This document shows, one piece after another, positions 42,405-50,647 of a DNA stretch of 64,000 nt. This DNA comes from Candidatus Syntrophopropionicum ammoniitolerans. Lineage in GTDB: Bacteria > Bacillota > Desulfotomaculia > Desulfotomaculales > Pelotomaculaceae. Under the pieces are notes generated by a model, which saw only the letters and a list, made by a program, of their open reading frames with translations, had not been told where the DNA came from and searched no databases. Position numbers and translations under genes: made by a program. Location: contig JABMJD010000007.1 of the NCBI GenBank assembly GCA_013201395.1, positions 1 through 64,000 of the forward strand. The letters are read 5' to 3'. How positions within the stretch are numbered: the first letter of the stretch is position 1; every line of letters starts with the position of its first letter.

Positions 42405-43175
42405 ATGAATGTGTTTGACACGCACGCTCACTTGAACGACAAGGCATATAATGAGGACCGGGAGGAAATGATTCAGCGTGCCCGTCAGGCAGGAGTTAAT
42501 CTAATCGTAAATATCGGTTTCGATCTAACATCTTCCCGCGAATCAATAGACCTGGCAGATAATTATGATTTTATTTATGCTACTGTCGGTATTCACCCCC
42601 ATGACGCAGCAGGGGTTGAGCCCGGCTATCTAGAGGAATTGGCAGAAATGGCCCAGCACCCAAAGGTAGTAGCCATTGGGGAAATAGGGCTGGATTACTA
42701 CCGGGACTTGTCACCACGCCCCGTGCAGCGGCAGGTTTTTTTAGAACAGATGGCGCTGGCAAAAAAACTGAAAAAGCCTATTGTTATTCATGATCGGGAC
42801 GCACATGGTGAGATGATGGAAATTTTGCGAAAAGAAAAGCTGGGGCCGGCCGGAGGGGTTATGCATTGTTATTCAGGCAGCTGGGAAATGGCCAAGGAGC
42901 TGCTGGTTATGGGCTTTTATCTTTCCATCGCCGGGCCGGTTACCTTTCCCAACGCCAGAATATTGAAAGAGGTGGCTGCTAAAACCCCCGCAGATCGCTT
43001 ACTGATAGAAACTGATGCCCCATATCTGACCCCCATTCCTTACCGAGGCAAACGGAATGAACCAGCTCACATACTTTATACCGCTGCAGAAATTGCCAAA
43101 GTGCGGGAAATGAAAAAAGAGGCCCTGGCACATATGTGTGCGGAAAATGGCAGGAGATTATTCCAAATTCCTTGA
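42405..43175 (+). CDS. tatD: TatD-family metal-dependent hydrolase
   Basis: 256 residues, TIM-barrel deoxyribonuclease family. Metal ligands in DTHAHLND (His7, His9), IGEIGLDYYRD, IVIHDRDAH, MHCYSG and LIETDAPYL. GAAAGGAAAG ribosome site. Position after metG matches B. subtilis yabD. Confidence 0.95.
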   Translation: MNVFDTHAHLNDKAYNEDREEMIQRARQAGVNLIVNIGFDLTSSRESIDLADNYDFIYATVGIHPHDAAGVEPGYLEELAEMAQHPKVVAIGEIGLDYYRDLSPRPVQRQVFLEQMALAKKLKKPIVIHDRDAHGEMMEILRKEKLGPAGGVMHCYSGSWEMAKELLVMGFYLSIAGPVTFPNARILKEVAAKTPADRLLIETDAPYLTPIPYRGKRNEPAHILYTAAEIAKVREMKKEALAHMCAENGRRLFQIP

Positions 43176-43211
43176 ATACCTTTTAAAGATAGAAAAGAGG
43201 AGAGTTTGGTG

Positions 43212-43631
43212 ATGAAAAAAGTACCTGTTGTAATAGCATGGATAGTTAATGCTTTTGAAAACAGCAGCCAACATTCCGAATATTATGTTGATCTTAAGAC
43301 TGGTGACGTTAAGTTTTTTTCACCCCTTGATTTTCCCGAACACATCGAGATCATGGAGAAACTGGATAAACAAACCAGCCGTTATATTAAGTTACCAAAA
43401 ATTGAAAAAGCGTTTTCCTTGCGGGTAAAAAAGGATTATATAGCAACTATAGTGGACGAAGATTTAAGGCGCCGGTTGGAAAATGAATTTGAAACAGATG
43501 CAAAATACAGAAAGATTCTCATGGGTTATGAGGATGAACGCCATGAGTGGTATAAGTTTCAAAATGAGAAATATGCTGATTATTTGAAAAAATGGTTTAC
43601 GGCCAGGGGAATAAAAATAGTGGACAAATAA
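43212..43631 (+). CDS. UPF0158-family protein
   Basis: 139 residues. VYYVDLKTGDV-like opening, charged middle, and HEWYKFQNEKYADYLKKWFTARGI at the C-terminus match UPF0158, a small cytoplasmic family without known function. GAGGAG is nine bases before ATG 43212. It follows tatD by 36 bp. A likely terminator comes after it. Confidence 0.75.
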   Translation: MKKVPVVIAWIVNAFENSSQHSEYYVDLKTGDVKFFSPLDFPEHIEIMEKLDKQTSRYIKLPKIEKAFSLRVKKDYIATIVDEDLRRRLENEFETDAKYRKILMGYEDERHEWYKFQNEKYADYLKKWFTARGIKIVDK

Positions 43632-43657
43632 TTTGGTAAAATAGGGCAAATGGAAAG

Positions 43658-43692
43658 GATTACCGGGTGCATGTTTACCCGGTAATTTTTAT
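43658..43692 (+). terminator. Terminator after the UPF0158 gene
   Basis: ATTACCGGGT pairs with TACCCGGTAAT, followed by TTTTTA. The remaining 43693-44006 holds no gene I can support. Confidence 0.75.
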
Positions 43693-44006
43693 GTGGCCGC
43701 ACGCCGGGTAAAAAAACTGTTAATATATCCCAGGAACCCATTGTAAAATATGTGAGTGCCATTGTTGTGACTATTGGCTAAAGCCCTTCTCTTTCAAGGG
43801 TCTGGCTTATGGTTAGAGTTATAAAAAAAACGATGGAGCTGACAACAAATGTAATTTAATCCAAATAGCGACATTAATAAACCCTATTCAAAACTGACAA
43901 CTCATAGTAAAATATAAAAGTGTTGGAATAAACAAATAAACATGATTAATCCAGGAAATTATTTTTCAATAGATCAGGGCCGGACTTGTTAAAAAGGAGG
44001 CATTTG

Positions 44007-44999
44007 ATGAGTTGGGAAAAAACAGGTGATAAAGAATTGGATATTGGGAGAAACCGGGGTGTTTTAAAGTCGGTGATCTCAATAGGGATTGTATTATTTA
44101 TTTTGGCCGTGGGTGTTTGGGCTGAAAAATCGGTGATCATTGTTGATGAGGGTAAGGAACTAGTGGCCAGAACCTATGCCGGCACGGTAGGGGATGTTTT
44201 AGCGGTGAAGGATGTTGTTCTATTAGATAATGATGAAGTAAGGCCATCATTAGAAACGGCGCTGACAGATGGTATGGTGATCACAGTTAACAGAGCAGTG
44301 GATGTAAGCATTAGTGTGGACGGACAAACGCTGCCGGTTCGGACCCAATGCAGTGTAGTAGGTGATTTACTGAATGAAGCAGGTGTAGTATTGGGACCGG
44401 AGGATGAGGTTAGCCCTGCTCAAGATACTGCTGTGATGCCGAATATGAACGTTGCCGTGGCCAGGGTTGTTACTAAAACAGAGGCAACAGAGGCAGTGTT
44501 GAATTTTGAAACAAAACAAAAATACACAGTTAATTTGCCCCAGGGAACAACCAGGATCGCTGAGGCGGGCAGGAATGGTACGGAGCAAAAAATCTGGAAG
44601 GTAAAATATAAGGACGGAATAGAGATAGCCCGGCAACTAATCGAGACTAAGATACTTGCAACCCCCGTGAACCAATTAGTGATGGTGGGCAGCGGTTTGA
44701 CTGTATCCAGGGGTGGCGAAAATATTAGGTATAGTGAAGCTGTTGATATGGTGGCATCGGCTTACACTCATACAGGTTATAATACTAGCTGTGGGGTTAG
44801 CCCCCATTATGGTGTGGTTGCCGTCGATCCGTCATTTATACCTCTGCGGTCGCGGCTTTATGTGGATGGGTATGGTTATGCAACAGCGCTGGATGTGGGT
44901 GGCAGCATTAAAGGGAATAGAATTGATCTCTTTTTTGAATCGTATGACGAAGCTGTAAACTGGGGTATTAGGCGCGTGAAGGTCTATAAAATAGAATAG
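44007..44999 (+). CDS. Cell-wall protein with DUF348, G5 and 3D domains (YabE-like)
   Basis: 330 residues. One membrane anchor (LKSVISIGIVLFILAVGVWA, about 20-40), two ubiquitin-like DUF348 modules (ARTYAGTVGDVLAVKDVVLLDNDEV; VRTQCSVVGDLLNEAGVVLGPEDEV), a G5 domain and a C-terminal 3D catalytic domain (ASAYTHTGYN ... VAVDPSFIPLRSRLYVDGYGYATALDVGGSIKGNRIDLFF) with three Asp residues of the lytic transglycosylase fold. A Sps/Rpf-type wall-remodelling enzyme. AAAGGAGG before the ATG. The gene rnmV, usual between yabE and ksgA, is missing. Confidence 0.9.
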   Translation: MSWEKTGDKELDIGRNRGVLKSVISIGIVLFILAVGVWAEKSVIIVDEGKELVARTYAGTVGDVLAVKDVVLLDNDEVRPSLETALTDGMVITVNRAVDVSISVDGQTLPVRTQCSVVGDLLNEAGVVLGPEDEVSPAQDTAVMPNMNVAVARVVTKTEATEAVLNFETKQKYTVNLPQGTTRIAEAGRNGTEQKIWKVKYKDGIEIARQLIETKILATPVNQLVMVGSGLTVSRGGENIRYSEAVDMVASAYTHTGYNTSCGVSPHYGVVAVDPSFIPLRSRLYVDGYGYATALDVGGSIKGNRIDLFFESYDEAVNWGIRRVKVYKIE

Positions 45000-45013
45000 T
45001 AAAAATTGGTGAA

Positions 45014-45038
45014 AACAGCCTTGACAGGGCTGTTTTTT
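45014..45038 (+). terminator. Terminator after yabE-like gene
   Basis: AACAGCC pairs with GGGCTGTT, followed by TTTT. Confidence 0.8.
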
Positions 45039-45137
45039 ACTTATTTAGGGCAAAATTGGGGATAATAAAAGGGAATGTTTTTTAGTATGTCGAATGGCTG
45101 ATTGTGGTTGTCTATATTATGTAGGGGTTGCTTAGAG

Positions 45138-46013
45138 ATGATATCACCTGCTGCTATACAAAGCATCATGAAAAAACACAGTATTTCCTGCCGCAAGAGC
45201 CTGGGGCAAAATTTTCTTATTGACAATAATATTATTCGTAAAATAATAGAATTAGCAGAACTAACAAAGTCTGATCTGGTGGTGGAGATTGGCCCAGGTT
45301 TGGGAGCCCTAACCATGGAGATTGCCCATAGTGTGGGCAAGGTGATAGCTATAGAAGTAGACCGTGGGTTGTTCAAGGTATTAAACGAGCTCCTTACGGG
45401 TTTAGAAAATGTGGATATGATGTTGGGCGATGCCCTGAAAACGGATTTTGATCATCTGGTAGAGGATAAAACCGGCGGTGAATATGGCCGCACCGGCAAA
45501 GCATACAAATTGATGGCCAATTTGCCATACTATATAACCAGCCCCATTTTAATGCACCTACTGCACAGCCGCTTTAATATATCGGTTATTGTAATTATGA
45601 TCCAGCTTGAGGTAGCCGAACGTTTGGTTGCTGCACCGGGTACTAAAGCCTATGGGGCTCTGAGCCTGGCTGTACAATATTTTACCAAACCGAAAATACT
45701 ATTTAGAGTGCCCAGAACCGTTTTTTATCCTCGGCCGGGGGTTGACTCTGCAGTGGTTCGGCTCCAGGTAAGGCAGGAGCCTATTGCAGTTGTGCATGAC
45801 GAAGACTTGCTGTTTAATATTATTCGTGCGACTTTTGGCATGAGGCGAAAGACACTATTAAATGCCTTAACGCGATCAGTCCTTGGAATTGAACGGGAAA
45901 TCTGCCTAAAAGGACTAGAAAGAGCCGGTATTGACCCCGGGCGCCGTGCCGAAACCTTAAGTCTGGGAGAATTTATTTCTCTGGCTGAAAATATTGTAAA
46001 GGATAACAGCTAG
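45138..46013 (+). CDS. ksgA: 16S rRNA dimethyladenosine transferase
   Basis: 291 residues from ATG 45138. SAM-binding VVEIGPGLGALTMEI, catalytic NLPYYITSPIL (N-L-P-Y) and C-terminal FGMRRKTLLNAL. It dimethylates A1518/A1519 of 16S rRNA. A longer TTG form from 45102 exists but the ribosome site is weak for both, so the start is uncertain by up to 12 codons. Confidence 0.95.
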   Translation: MISPAAIQSIMKKHSISCRKSLGQNFLIDNNIIRKIIELAELTKSDLVVEIGPGLGALTMEIAHSVGKVIAIEVDRGLFKVLNELLTGLENVDMMLGDALKTDFDHLVEDKTGGEYGRTGKAYKLMANLPYYITSPILMHLLHSRFNISVIVIMIQLEVAERLVAAPGTKAYGALSLAVQYFTKPKILFRVPRTVFYPRPGVDSAVVRLQVRQEPIAVVHDEDLLFNIIRATFGMRRKTLLNALTRSVLGIEREICLKGLERAGIDPGRRAETLSLGEFISLAENIVKDNS

Positions 46014-46075
46014 ATTATACTGTCGCATCATAGAACAGGGTAATAGATTTGGCAGACGTGAAAGAGAGGGGAAAA

Positions 46076-46555
46076 ATGTATTTTATCAGTCCCTCCAAGG
46101 GGAGAATGCACTTTTCAGCCATGATGATGGATATTATCAGGTATATAAAGGATCTTCCTGCTTCTGACTATAAAATCATTATCGGTTCAGACTCGATGGT
46201 GAAAAACGACACTTGTTTTATCACCGCTGTTATCGTACATCGACTGGGCAAGGGAGGCCGTTATTTTTACCATAAAAGGATTCAGCGAAAAATTAAGAGC
46301 CTGCGGCAAAAAATTTTTTACGAGACAGCATTAAGCCTGGAGGTAGGCGGCATGGTACACAAATTTTTTGCAGATTATGGCTTTAACGGAACTGATGACC
46401 CAAATGTGGAAATACACATAGATGTCAGTGTTCATGGTGATACAAAAGATTTGATCCGCGAGGTGGTGGGCATGGTTACCGGCAGTGGCTTTAGGGCCAA
46501 AATAAAACCGGAGGCCTATGGTGCCTCTACTGTGGCGGATAAACACACCAAATAA
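46076..46555 (+). CDS. RNase H-like YkuK family protein
   Basis: 159 residues. MYFISPSKGRMHF ... YKIIIGSDSMVKNDTCFITAVIVHRLGKGG, with the acidic GSD and D-X-D positions of a ribonuclease H-like fold (DUF458/YkuK), and VEIHIDVSVHGDTKDL. Function unknown. ATG 46076 follows AGAGGGG; an upstream TTG at 46049 is an alternative. Confidence 0.85.
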   Translation: MYFISPSKGRMHFSAMMMDIIRYIKDLPASDYKIIIGSDSMVKNDTCFITAVIVHRLGKGGRYFYHKRIQRKIKSLRQKIFYETALSLEVGGMVHKFFADYGFNGTDDPNVEIHIDVSVHGDTKDLIREVVGMVTGSGFRAKIKPEAYGASTVADKHTK

Positions 46556-46564
46556 AGTGCAATA

Positions 46565-46602
46565 AAAATAACCCCTGCTGAAGAGCTGGGTTATTTTTAT
46601 TT
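46565..46602. terminator. Bidirectional terminator
   Basis: AAATAACCC and GGGTTATTT flank a 14-base loop, with T on both strands, between ykuK-like and the minus-strand glycosyltransferase. Confidence 0.8.
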
Positions 46603-46603
46603 G

Positions 46604-47395
46604 TTATGATGGGGCCAGAAATTCATCCAACAGATCCCATCGCCTCTTGGGATGATAGCCGAGACATTCCACAGTATCCAATAGCCGCTCACGTTTTGTT
46701 CCCCGGTAGACATGCTCTGCTTCAATACAGTCACCTATAATTGTTTCGGCGATTAGATCTGCATGGGCAGAGTCTTTCCAGGGTGAGCCCAGTTTATCAT
46801 GGGCTATTTCTGTGCCGACACAAACCTGTAGGGCTTCTTTAGCAGCCAGGGCCAGGGAAACAGGGGGTATAGCGATTTCACGGAGCGGTATGGAAAGAAG
46901 AAAACGGCGGGACACAGCATGGGGGCCATGACTGGGAGAAGCTGCTCCTATTCTTTTTTCCAGGCTTATTTCCCGGTTCAGCCTGCAGCGGGCATCTAAC
47001 ACTGCCGCTGCCAGCTTGGGGACCCGGGCAAAATAGCCTTTGGGATAGCAATTGGTTAAAACCATATCAACACCTTTAAAGACTGCCGAGATCAGATCGA
47101 TTAAATTATTGGCGATGTTTCCGTCCATGTCTCCGTCTAAAAACAGGGTAACGGTTGCTCCTAAATCAAGTGCGACCTTGGCCCCGACAGCCCGGGGTAT
47201 ATCTATGCCCAGGGACTCTATAAAATAAAGGGGTTGGATTCGCTTCGAATGGACCCGGTTGATAATACTGTAAGACCCATCACTACTGCCGTTAACAACG
47301 GGAATGATTATATCCAGGGGAATTGACAAAAGTGTCCCTATTGTTTTTTTTAGGCGCCTTTCTTCGTCCTTAACCGGGATCACCGCTGCAATCAT
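46604..47395 (-). CDS. Glycosyltransferase-like protein (family 2 fold)
   Basis: 263 residues. AAVIPVKDEERRLKKTIGTLLSIPLDIIIPVVNGSSDGS and TVTLFLDGDMDG (DxD) are GT-A features; the C-terminal half is unusual. No membrane segments. It is not part of the B. subtilis order here. ATG 47395 follows GGGAGG by six bases (TTG 47401 is the longer option). Head-to-head with yabG, about 120 bases apart. Confidence 0.8.
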   Translation of the reverse strand: MIAAVIPVKDEERRLKKTIGTLLSIPLDIIIPVVNGSSDGSYSIINRVHSKRIQPLYFIESLGIDIPRAVGAKVALDLGATVTLFLDGDMDGNIANNLIDLISAVFKGVDMVLTNCYPKGYFARVPKLAAAVLDARCRLNREISLEKRIGAASPSHGPHAVSRRFLLSIPLREIAIPPVSLALAAKEALQVCVGTEIAHDKLGSPWKDSAHADLIAETIIGDCIEAEHVYRGTKRERLLDTVECLGYHPKRRWDLLDEFLAPS

Positions 47396-47488
47396 AGGCA
47401 ACCTCCCTTCTGCTATCCATTTCTAGCCATGATATGAAAAATAAGCCAAAATGTTGCTTGGTTGATACACAAACCCCATTTCCCCTTT

Positions 47489-47497
47489 CATATGATA
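47489..47497 (+). promoter_or_regulatory. Mother-cell sigma-type -10 box upstream of yabG
   Basis: CATATGATA fits the sigma-K -10 (CATANNNTA) and matches six of eight bases of the sigma-E -10. An AC dinucleotide lies 18 bases upstream (47469-47470). The leader to the start codon would be only about 15 bases. Confidence 0.4.
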
Positions 47498-47518
47498 GAA
47501 GAAAAAGGAGTCTTTGTA

Positions 47519-48415
47519 GTGGGAAAAATAAAAGAGGGTGACGTGGTTGGGCGCAGATCATACAACAAGGACATTCTTTTTAAGATAATTGAAATTTATC
47601 GAGAAGAAGATAAAAAAGAGTATTGCAGGCTAAAAGGTATTTACTATAGACTGCTTGCAGATTCCCCGTTAGAGGATCTGGTCAAGGTTGGTCCGGGTGA
47701 ACTTGCCCAGTGCCTACGTGAACACACAATAAAAAGTAGTGAGCATATGCAGCGCATTTTTACCAGGCGGGAAAGAGATAAGAAACTGGTCCTGGGCCGG
47801 GCTGCACAATATGGAGGCAAAAATAAGGTTGTTAATGGAAATGGGGTTAATGGTTTTGATGTCCCCGGCACTGTTCTCCATATAGACGGTGATAGCGACT
47901 ACCTTGATCTCTGTCTCACAACATACAGGCAGCTAAGCATCCCGGCTGATGGATACAACATTGAAGAAAGGCAGCAATCCCAGGTGACGCCGGATCTGTT
48001 AAAAAGGCACAATCCCGACTTACTGGTCATCACCGGTCATGATGGTTTTATTAAGGGTAAAAATGATTTTTCTAATATCAAAAACTACTATTCCTCACAA
48101 TTTTTTGTGGATACGGTAAAGGCAGCTCGCCAATATGAAAAAAGCAAGGATGATCTGGTTATTTTCGCTGGTGCCTGTCAGTCCCATTATGAGGCAATTT
48201 TAAATGCAGGGGCTAATTTTGCGAGCTCTCCTCAGCGGGTAATGATTCATGCTTATGATCCGGTTTTTGTGGTGGAGAAAATCGCTTACACCTCAATATA
48301 TGATCCAATTTCAATTAAAGAGATTATTACCGGCACAATAACTGGTTTTAAAGGAATCGGCGGGATGGAGACACGGGGGAAATACAGATTCGGGGTGCCT
48401 AAATCGCCTTATTAG
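47519..48415 (+). CDS. yabG: Sporulation-specific protease YabG
   Basis: 298 residues. GKIKEGDVVGRRSYNKDILFKIIEI opening, LVITGHDGFIKGKNDFSNIKNYYSSQFFVDTVKAAR and VIFAGACQSHYEAILNAGANFASSPQRVMIHAYDP are hallmarks. YabG cleaves coat proteins in the mother cell. GTG 47519 follows AAAAGGAG by eight bases. It follows ksgA at a distance here (ykuK-like and a glycosyltransferase intervene). A sigma-K/E-like box precedes it. Confidence 0.93.
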   Translation: MGKIKEGDVVGRRSYNKDILFKIIEIYREEDKKEYCRLKGIYYRLLADSPLEDLVKVGPGELAQCLREHTIKSSEHMQRIFTRRERDKKLVLGRAAQYGGKNKVVNGNGVNGFDVPGTVLHIDGDSDYLDLCLTTYRQLSIPADGYNIEERQQSQVTPDLLKRHNPDLLVITGHDGFIKGKNDFSNIKNYYSSQFFVDTVKAARQYEKSKDDLVIFAGACQSHYEAILNAGANFASSPQRVMIHAYDPVFVVEKIAYTSIYDPISIKEIITGTITGFKGIGGMETRGKYRFGVPKSPY

Positions 48416-48441
48416 GCTATGTACCTCTTTTTGGTGGCCCG

Positions 48442-48450
48442 CATATGATG
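48442..48450 (+). promoter_or_regulatory. Second mother-cell-type -10 box
   Basis: CATATGATG shares eight of nine bases with the box before yabG; AC lies 17 bases upstream (48423-48424). It precedes the S1-type protease gene. Confidence 0.35.
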
Positions 48451-48481
48451 TTGTAGGATGCCAAAAGAGGGGGCCTTGCAG

Positions 48482-49486
48482 ATGGAGCGTTATTTCAAGG
48501 TTCTTAAAAAAAATCGCAGAAAAATACTGAGGAAAAAAAATGTAGTCGGCCTGGGTGTGGGTTATAAATATAGAGGAAACGAAGAAACCCAAAAACCGGC
48601 ATTGATAGTTTATGTTGAAAAGAAGCTACCGCCCAGGGGCCTACTCAGTAGGCATATGATCTCCCCCCAGGTAGAGGGATTAGAAACAGATGTTATAGAA
48701 ATAGGGCGAGTAAGGATGCTGGGTATCCGCACCTCCAGGGCCAGACCGTGCCGGCCGGGAGTAAGTGTAGCCCATTACAAGTCAACAGCCGGCACCCTGG
48801 GAGCAGTTGTAAAAGATAAAAGCACAAAACAATTGATGATTCTGTCAAATAATCATGTTTTGGCCAATGGTTCCAGCATACAGGAGGTCAGGGCCGGGGT
48901 GGGTGACCCAATATTGCAGCCCGGTCCATATGATGGGGGAAAACTGGATGATCGTATCGGTACATTGCACCGCTTTGTCCCATTGGTAAAAAGCACTACC
49001 GAATCAGACTGCCCTGTAGCAGTAACCTTGTCCAGGGCAGCAACCTGGTTGCTAAATATAGTACGCAACGATTATGAGGTGCGCATATACAAACGTTTTA
49101 AGACTGGAAACATAGTTGATTGTGCCTTAGCGAAGGTTGATTCGGTTGATATAGTGGAGTCATGTATCATGGATATAGGTGAAGTGGGAATAATTTCTGT
49201 GGCTAAACCCGGTGACAATGTGCAAAAAAGTGGTAGAACAACAGCTCTAACCAAGGGTAAGGTAAAATCAGTGGGTACCATTCTACAGGTTGAAATGAGG
49301 GAAGGCGAAAAATTCTGGTTTTCAGATCAGGTAGTAGCAGATCTGCCGTCCCAACCTGGAGACAGTGGCTCCCTGATCCTAAAAGAAAACCGGGATGTAG
49401 TGGGACTGTTGTTTGCTGGTTCGGAAAAGATGACCGTATTTAACCAAATAATCAATGTAATGGAGTACCTGGAAATCACGTTTTAG
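48482..49486 (+). CDS. Trypsin-like (S1 fold) serine protease
   Basis: 334 residues. Charged N-terminal prodomain-like region (KNVVGLGVGYKYRGNEETQKPALIVYVEKKLP), then catalytic His125 (SNNHVLAN), probable Asp213 (VDCALAKVD) and Ser295 (QPGDSGSLIL). No signal peptide: it would act in the cytoplasm, for example the mother cell. A relative of the NAL1-like/Firmicutes S1 peptidases with the KNVVGLG N-terminus. ATG 48482 follows GAGGGGG. Next to yabG and a small-protein pair, so a sporulation role is inferred. Confidence 0.85.
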   Translation: MERYFKVLKKNRRKILRKKNVVGLGVGYKYRGNEETQKPALIVYVEKKLPPRGLLSRHMISPQVEGLETDVIEIGRVRMLGIRTSRARPCRPGVSVAHYKSTAGTLGAVVKDKSTKQLMILSNNHVLANGSSIQEVRAGVGDPILQPGPYDGGKLDDRIGTLHRFVPLVKSTTESDCPVAVTLSRAATWLLNIVRNDYEVRIYKRFKTGNIVDCALAKVDSVDIVESCIMDIGEVGIISVAKPGDNVQKSGRTTALTKGKVKSVGTILQVEMREGEKFWFSDQVVADLPSQPGDSGSLILKENRDVVGLLFAGSEKMTVFNQIINVMEYLEITF

Positions 49487-49501
49487 TAGGGAGGGATGTA
49501 T

Positions 49502-49915
49502 ATGGCTTACCGCTCGGGGAATATGGCCCTGACGTTTTTATGTGAAAATATTCCGGTTATCGGTCCTAGATTTGAAAACAGGGAAGAAGCCATAAGAAAA
49601 GCCAGGCAATATCTGGCTTGTTTGGCCAGGAAAACAGATGTATCCAGTGAAATACCAGCTGCAATAGAAATTAAAAGACAGCATGACGGCCTTTATTCAA
49701 TTACCGTAGAAGGGTTTCAGAAGTTAAGAGAAAAACCGTTCAATATTGATGAATTGTTTCTAAAAAGGTTTTCCAGGGGCCTAAAAAAAAAGATGTTTAT
49801 CCTCACCTGCTTTGTGGAAAAAGCAGGTGAACTGGAATGCCTTGTCTTAACTGAAGGCCTGGGAGCTGTGTTATATGCTCCATACACTATATTTAAAGGT
49901 GGTCATAAAATATGA
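49502..49915 (+). CDS. Hypothetical protein downstream of the S1 protease
   Basis: 137 residues, not recognised. Start at ATG 49502, six bases after GGGAGGG; an earlier ATG at 49496 is too close. Soluble, basic, mixed alpha/beta (ENREEAIRKARQYLACLARKTD). It is 15 bp after the protease gene and likely co-transcribed. Confidence 0.7.
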   Translation: MAYRSGNMALTFLCENIPVIGPRFENREEAIRKARQYLACLARKTDVSSEIPAAIEIKRQHDGLYSITVEGFQKLREKPFNIDELFLKRFSRGLKKKMFILTCFVEKAGELECLVLTEGLGAVLYAPYTIFKGGHKI

Positions 49916-49981
49916 ATAGCCGGCTGGTTATTCCTTCCCGGCATGTGGAAGCAACTAGTACAAGAAAGGGCGGTGCTGCCC

Positions 49982-50383
49982 ATGGGCGAAAATTTTACCT
50001 GGAGGTTCGGTCATGACTATACCTGCAGTGCAGGAGGGAAGCCGGGGAAAAGAAAGACTGAGGAGGAAGCCTATCGGGCGGGGAAAAATATGGGTTATCA
50101 TCTGGGATACAACCTTGGCTTTGAATCCGGTTACGAGAAAGGGTACACCGAAGGGGGTGCACTGGGTTATAACAATGGCTTTTTAGCTGCTCTGGGAATG
50201 GGTGAGGAAAATACGAAACCTGGCGAGGACCCGGAGGATTTTGTTTGGCGGATCCTACAAAAACTGATTTTGCAAGGACAGGCAAAATTAGTTCTTAGCG
50301 GCTATGCTGCTGGGGAGGTAAAGGAATTATTAAAACAGATTAAAATAGATGCGACAGTGACAGAATTGGGGGCAAAATTTTAA
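49982..50383 (+). CDS. Protein with Gly-aromatic tetrad repeats
   Basis: 133 residues from ATG 49982 (RBS-like GAAAGGGCGG); ATG 49943 is a longer option without a ribosome site. Residues about 33-68 show a period-4 pattern: GKNMGYHLGYNLGFESGYEKGYTEGGALGYNNGF, Gly followed by Tyr/Phe and two other residues. The C-terminal part is helical (VWRILQKLILQGQAKLVLSGYAAGEVKELLKQIKI). Such repeats can self-assemble or sit on surfaces of coats; the function is unknown. Confidence 0.65.
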   Translation: MGENFTWRFGHDYTCSAGGKPGKRKTEEEAYRAGKNMGYHLGYNLGFESGYEKGYTEGGALGYNNGFLAALGMGEENTKPGEDPEDFVWRILQKLILQGQAKLVLSGYAAGEVKELLKQIKIDATVTELGAKF

Positions 50384-50519
50384 ATTGTTAATCTCTAACA
50401 TAATTAAACAATTGAGAGGAATAATAAATATTTCGCTGAAGTTTGCTAATTCCGCTAACATTATGCTGGGTATACTTAAAATACCGGCTTTGCCATCAGG
50501 CGGCATTTTCTTATATATT

Positions 50520-50551
50520 GGGCTTGTACAATTTTCCTTTAGTACAAGCCC
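50520..50551 (+). terminator. Terminator after the repeat-protein gene
   Basis: GGGCTTGTAC pairs perfectly with GTACAAGCCC across 12 bases, followed by TTTGAATTTT. Confidence 0.8.
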
Positions 50552-50647
50552 TTTGAATTTTCTCTTCTCTTAGGGATAAATTCAATATGGCCCACGGTCA
50601 CCAATAGTAAGCCAACCCTATAGGTTCAAAGAGAAGGAGGAAAAAAG

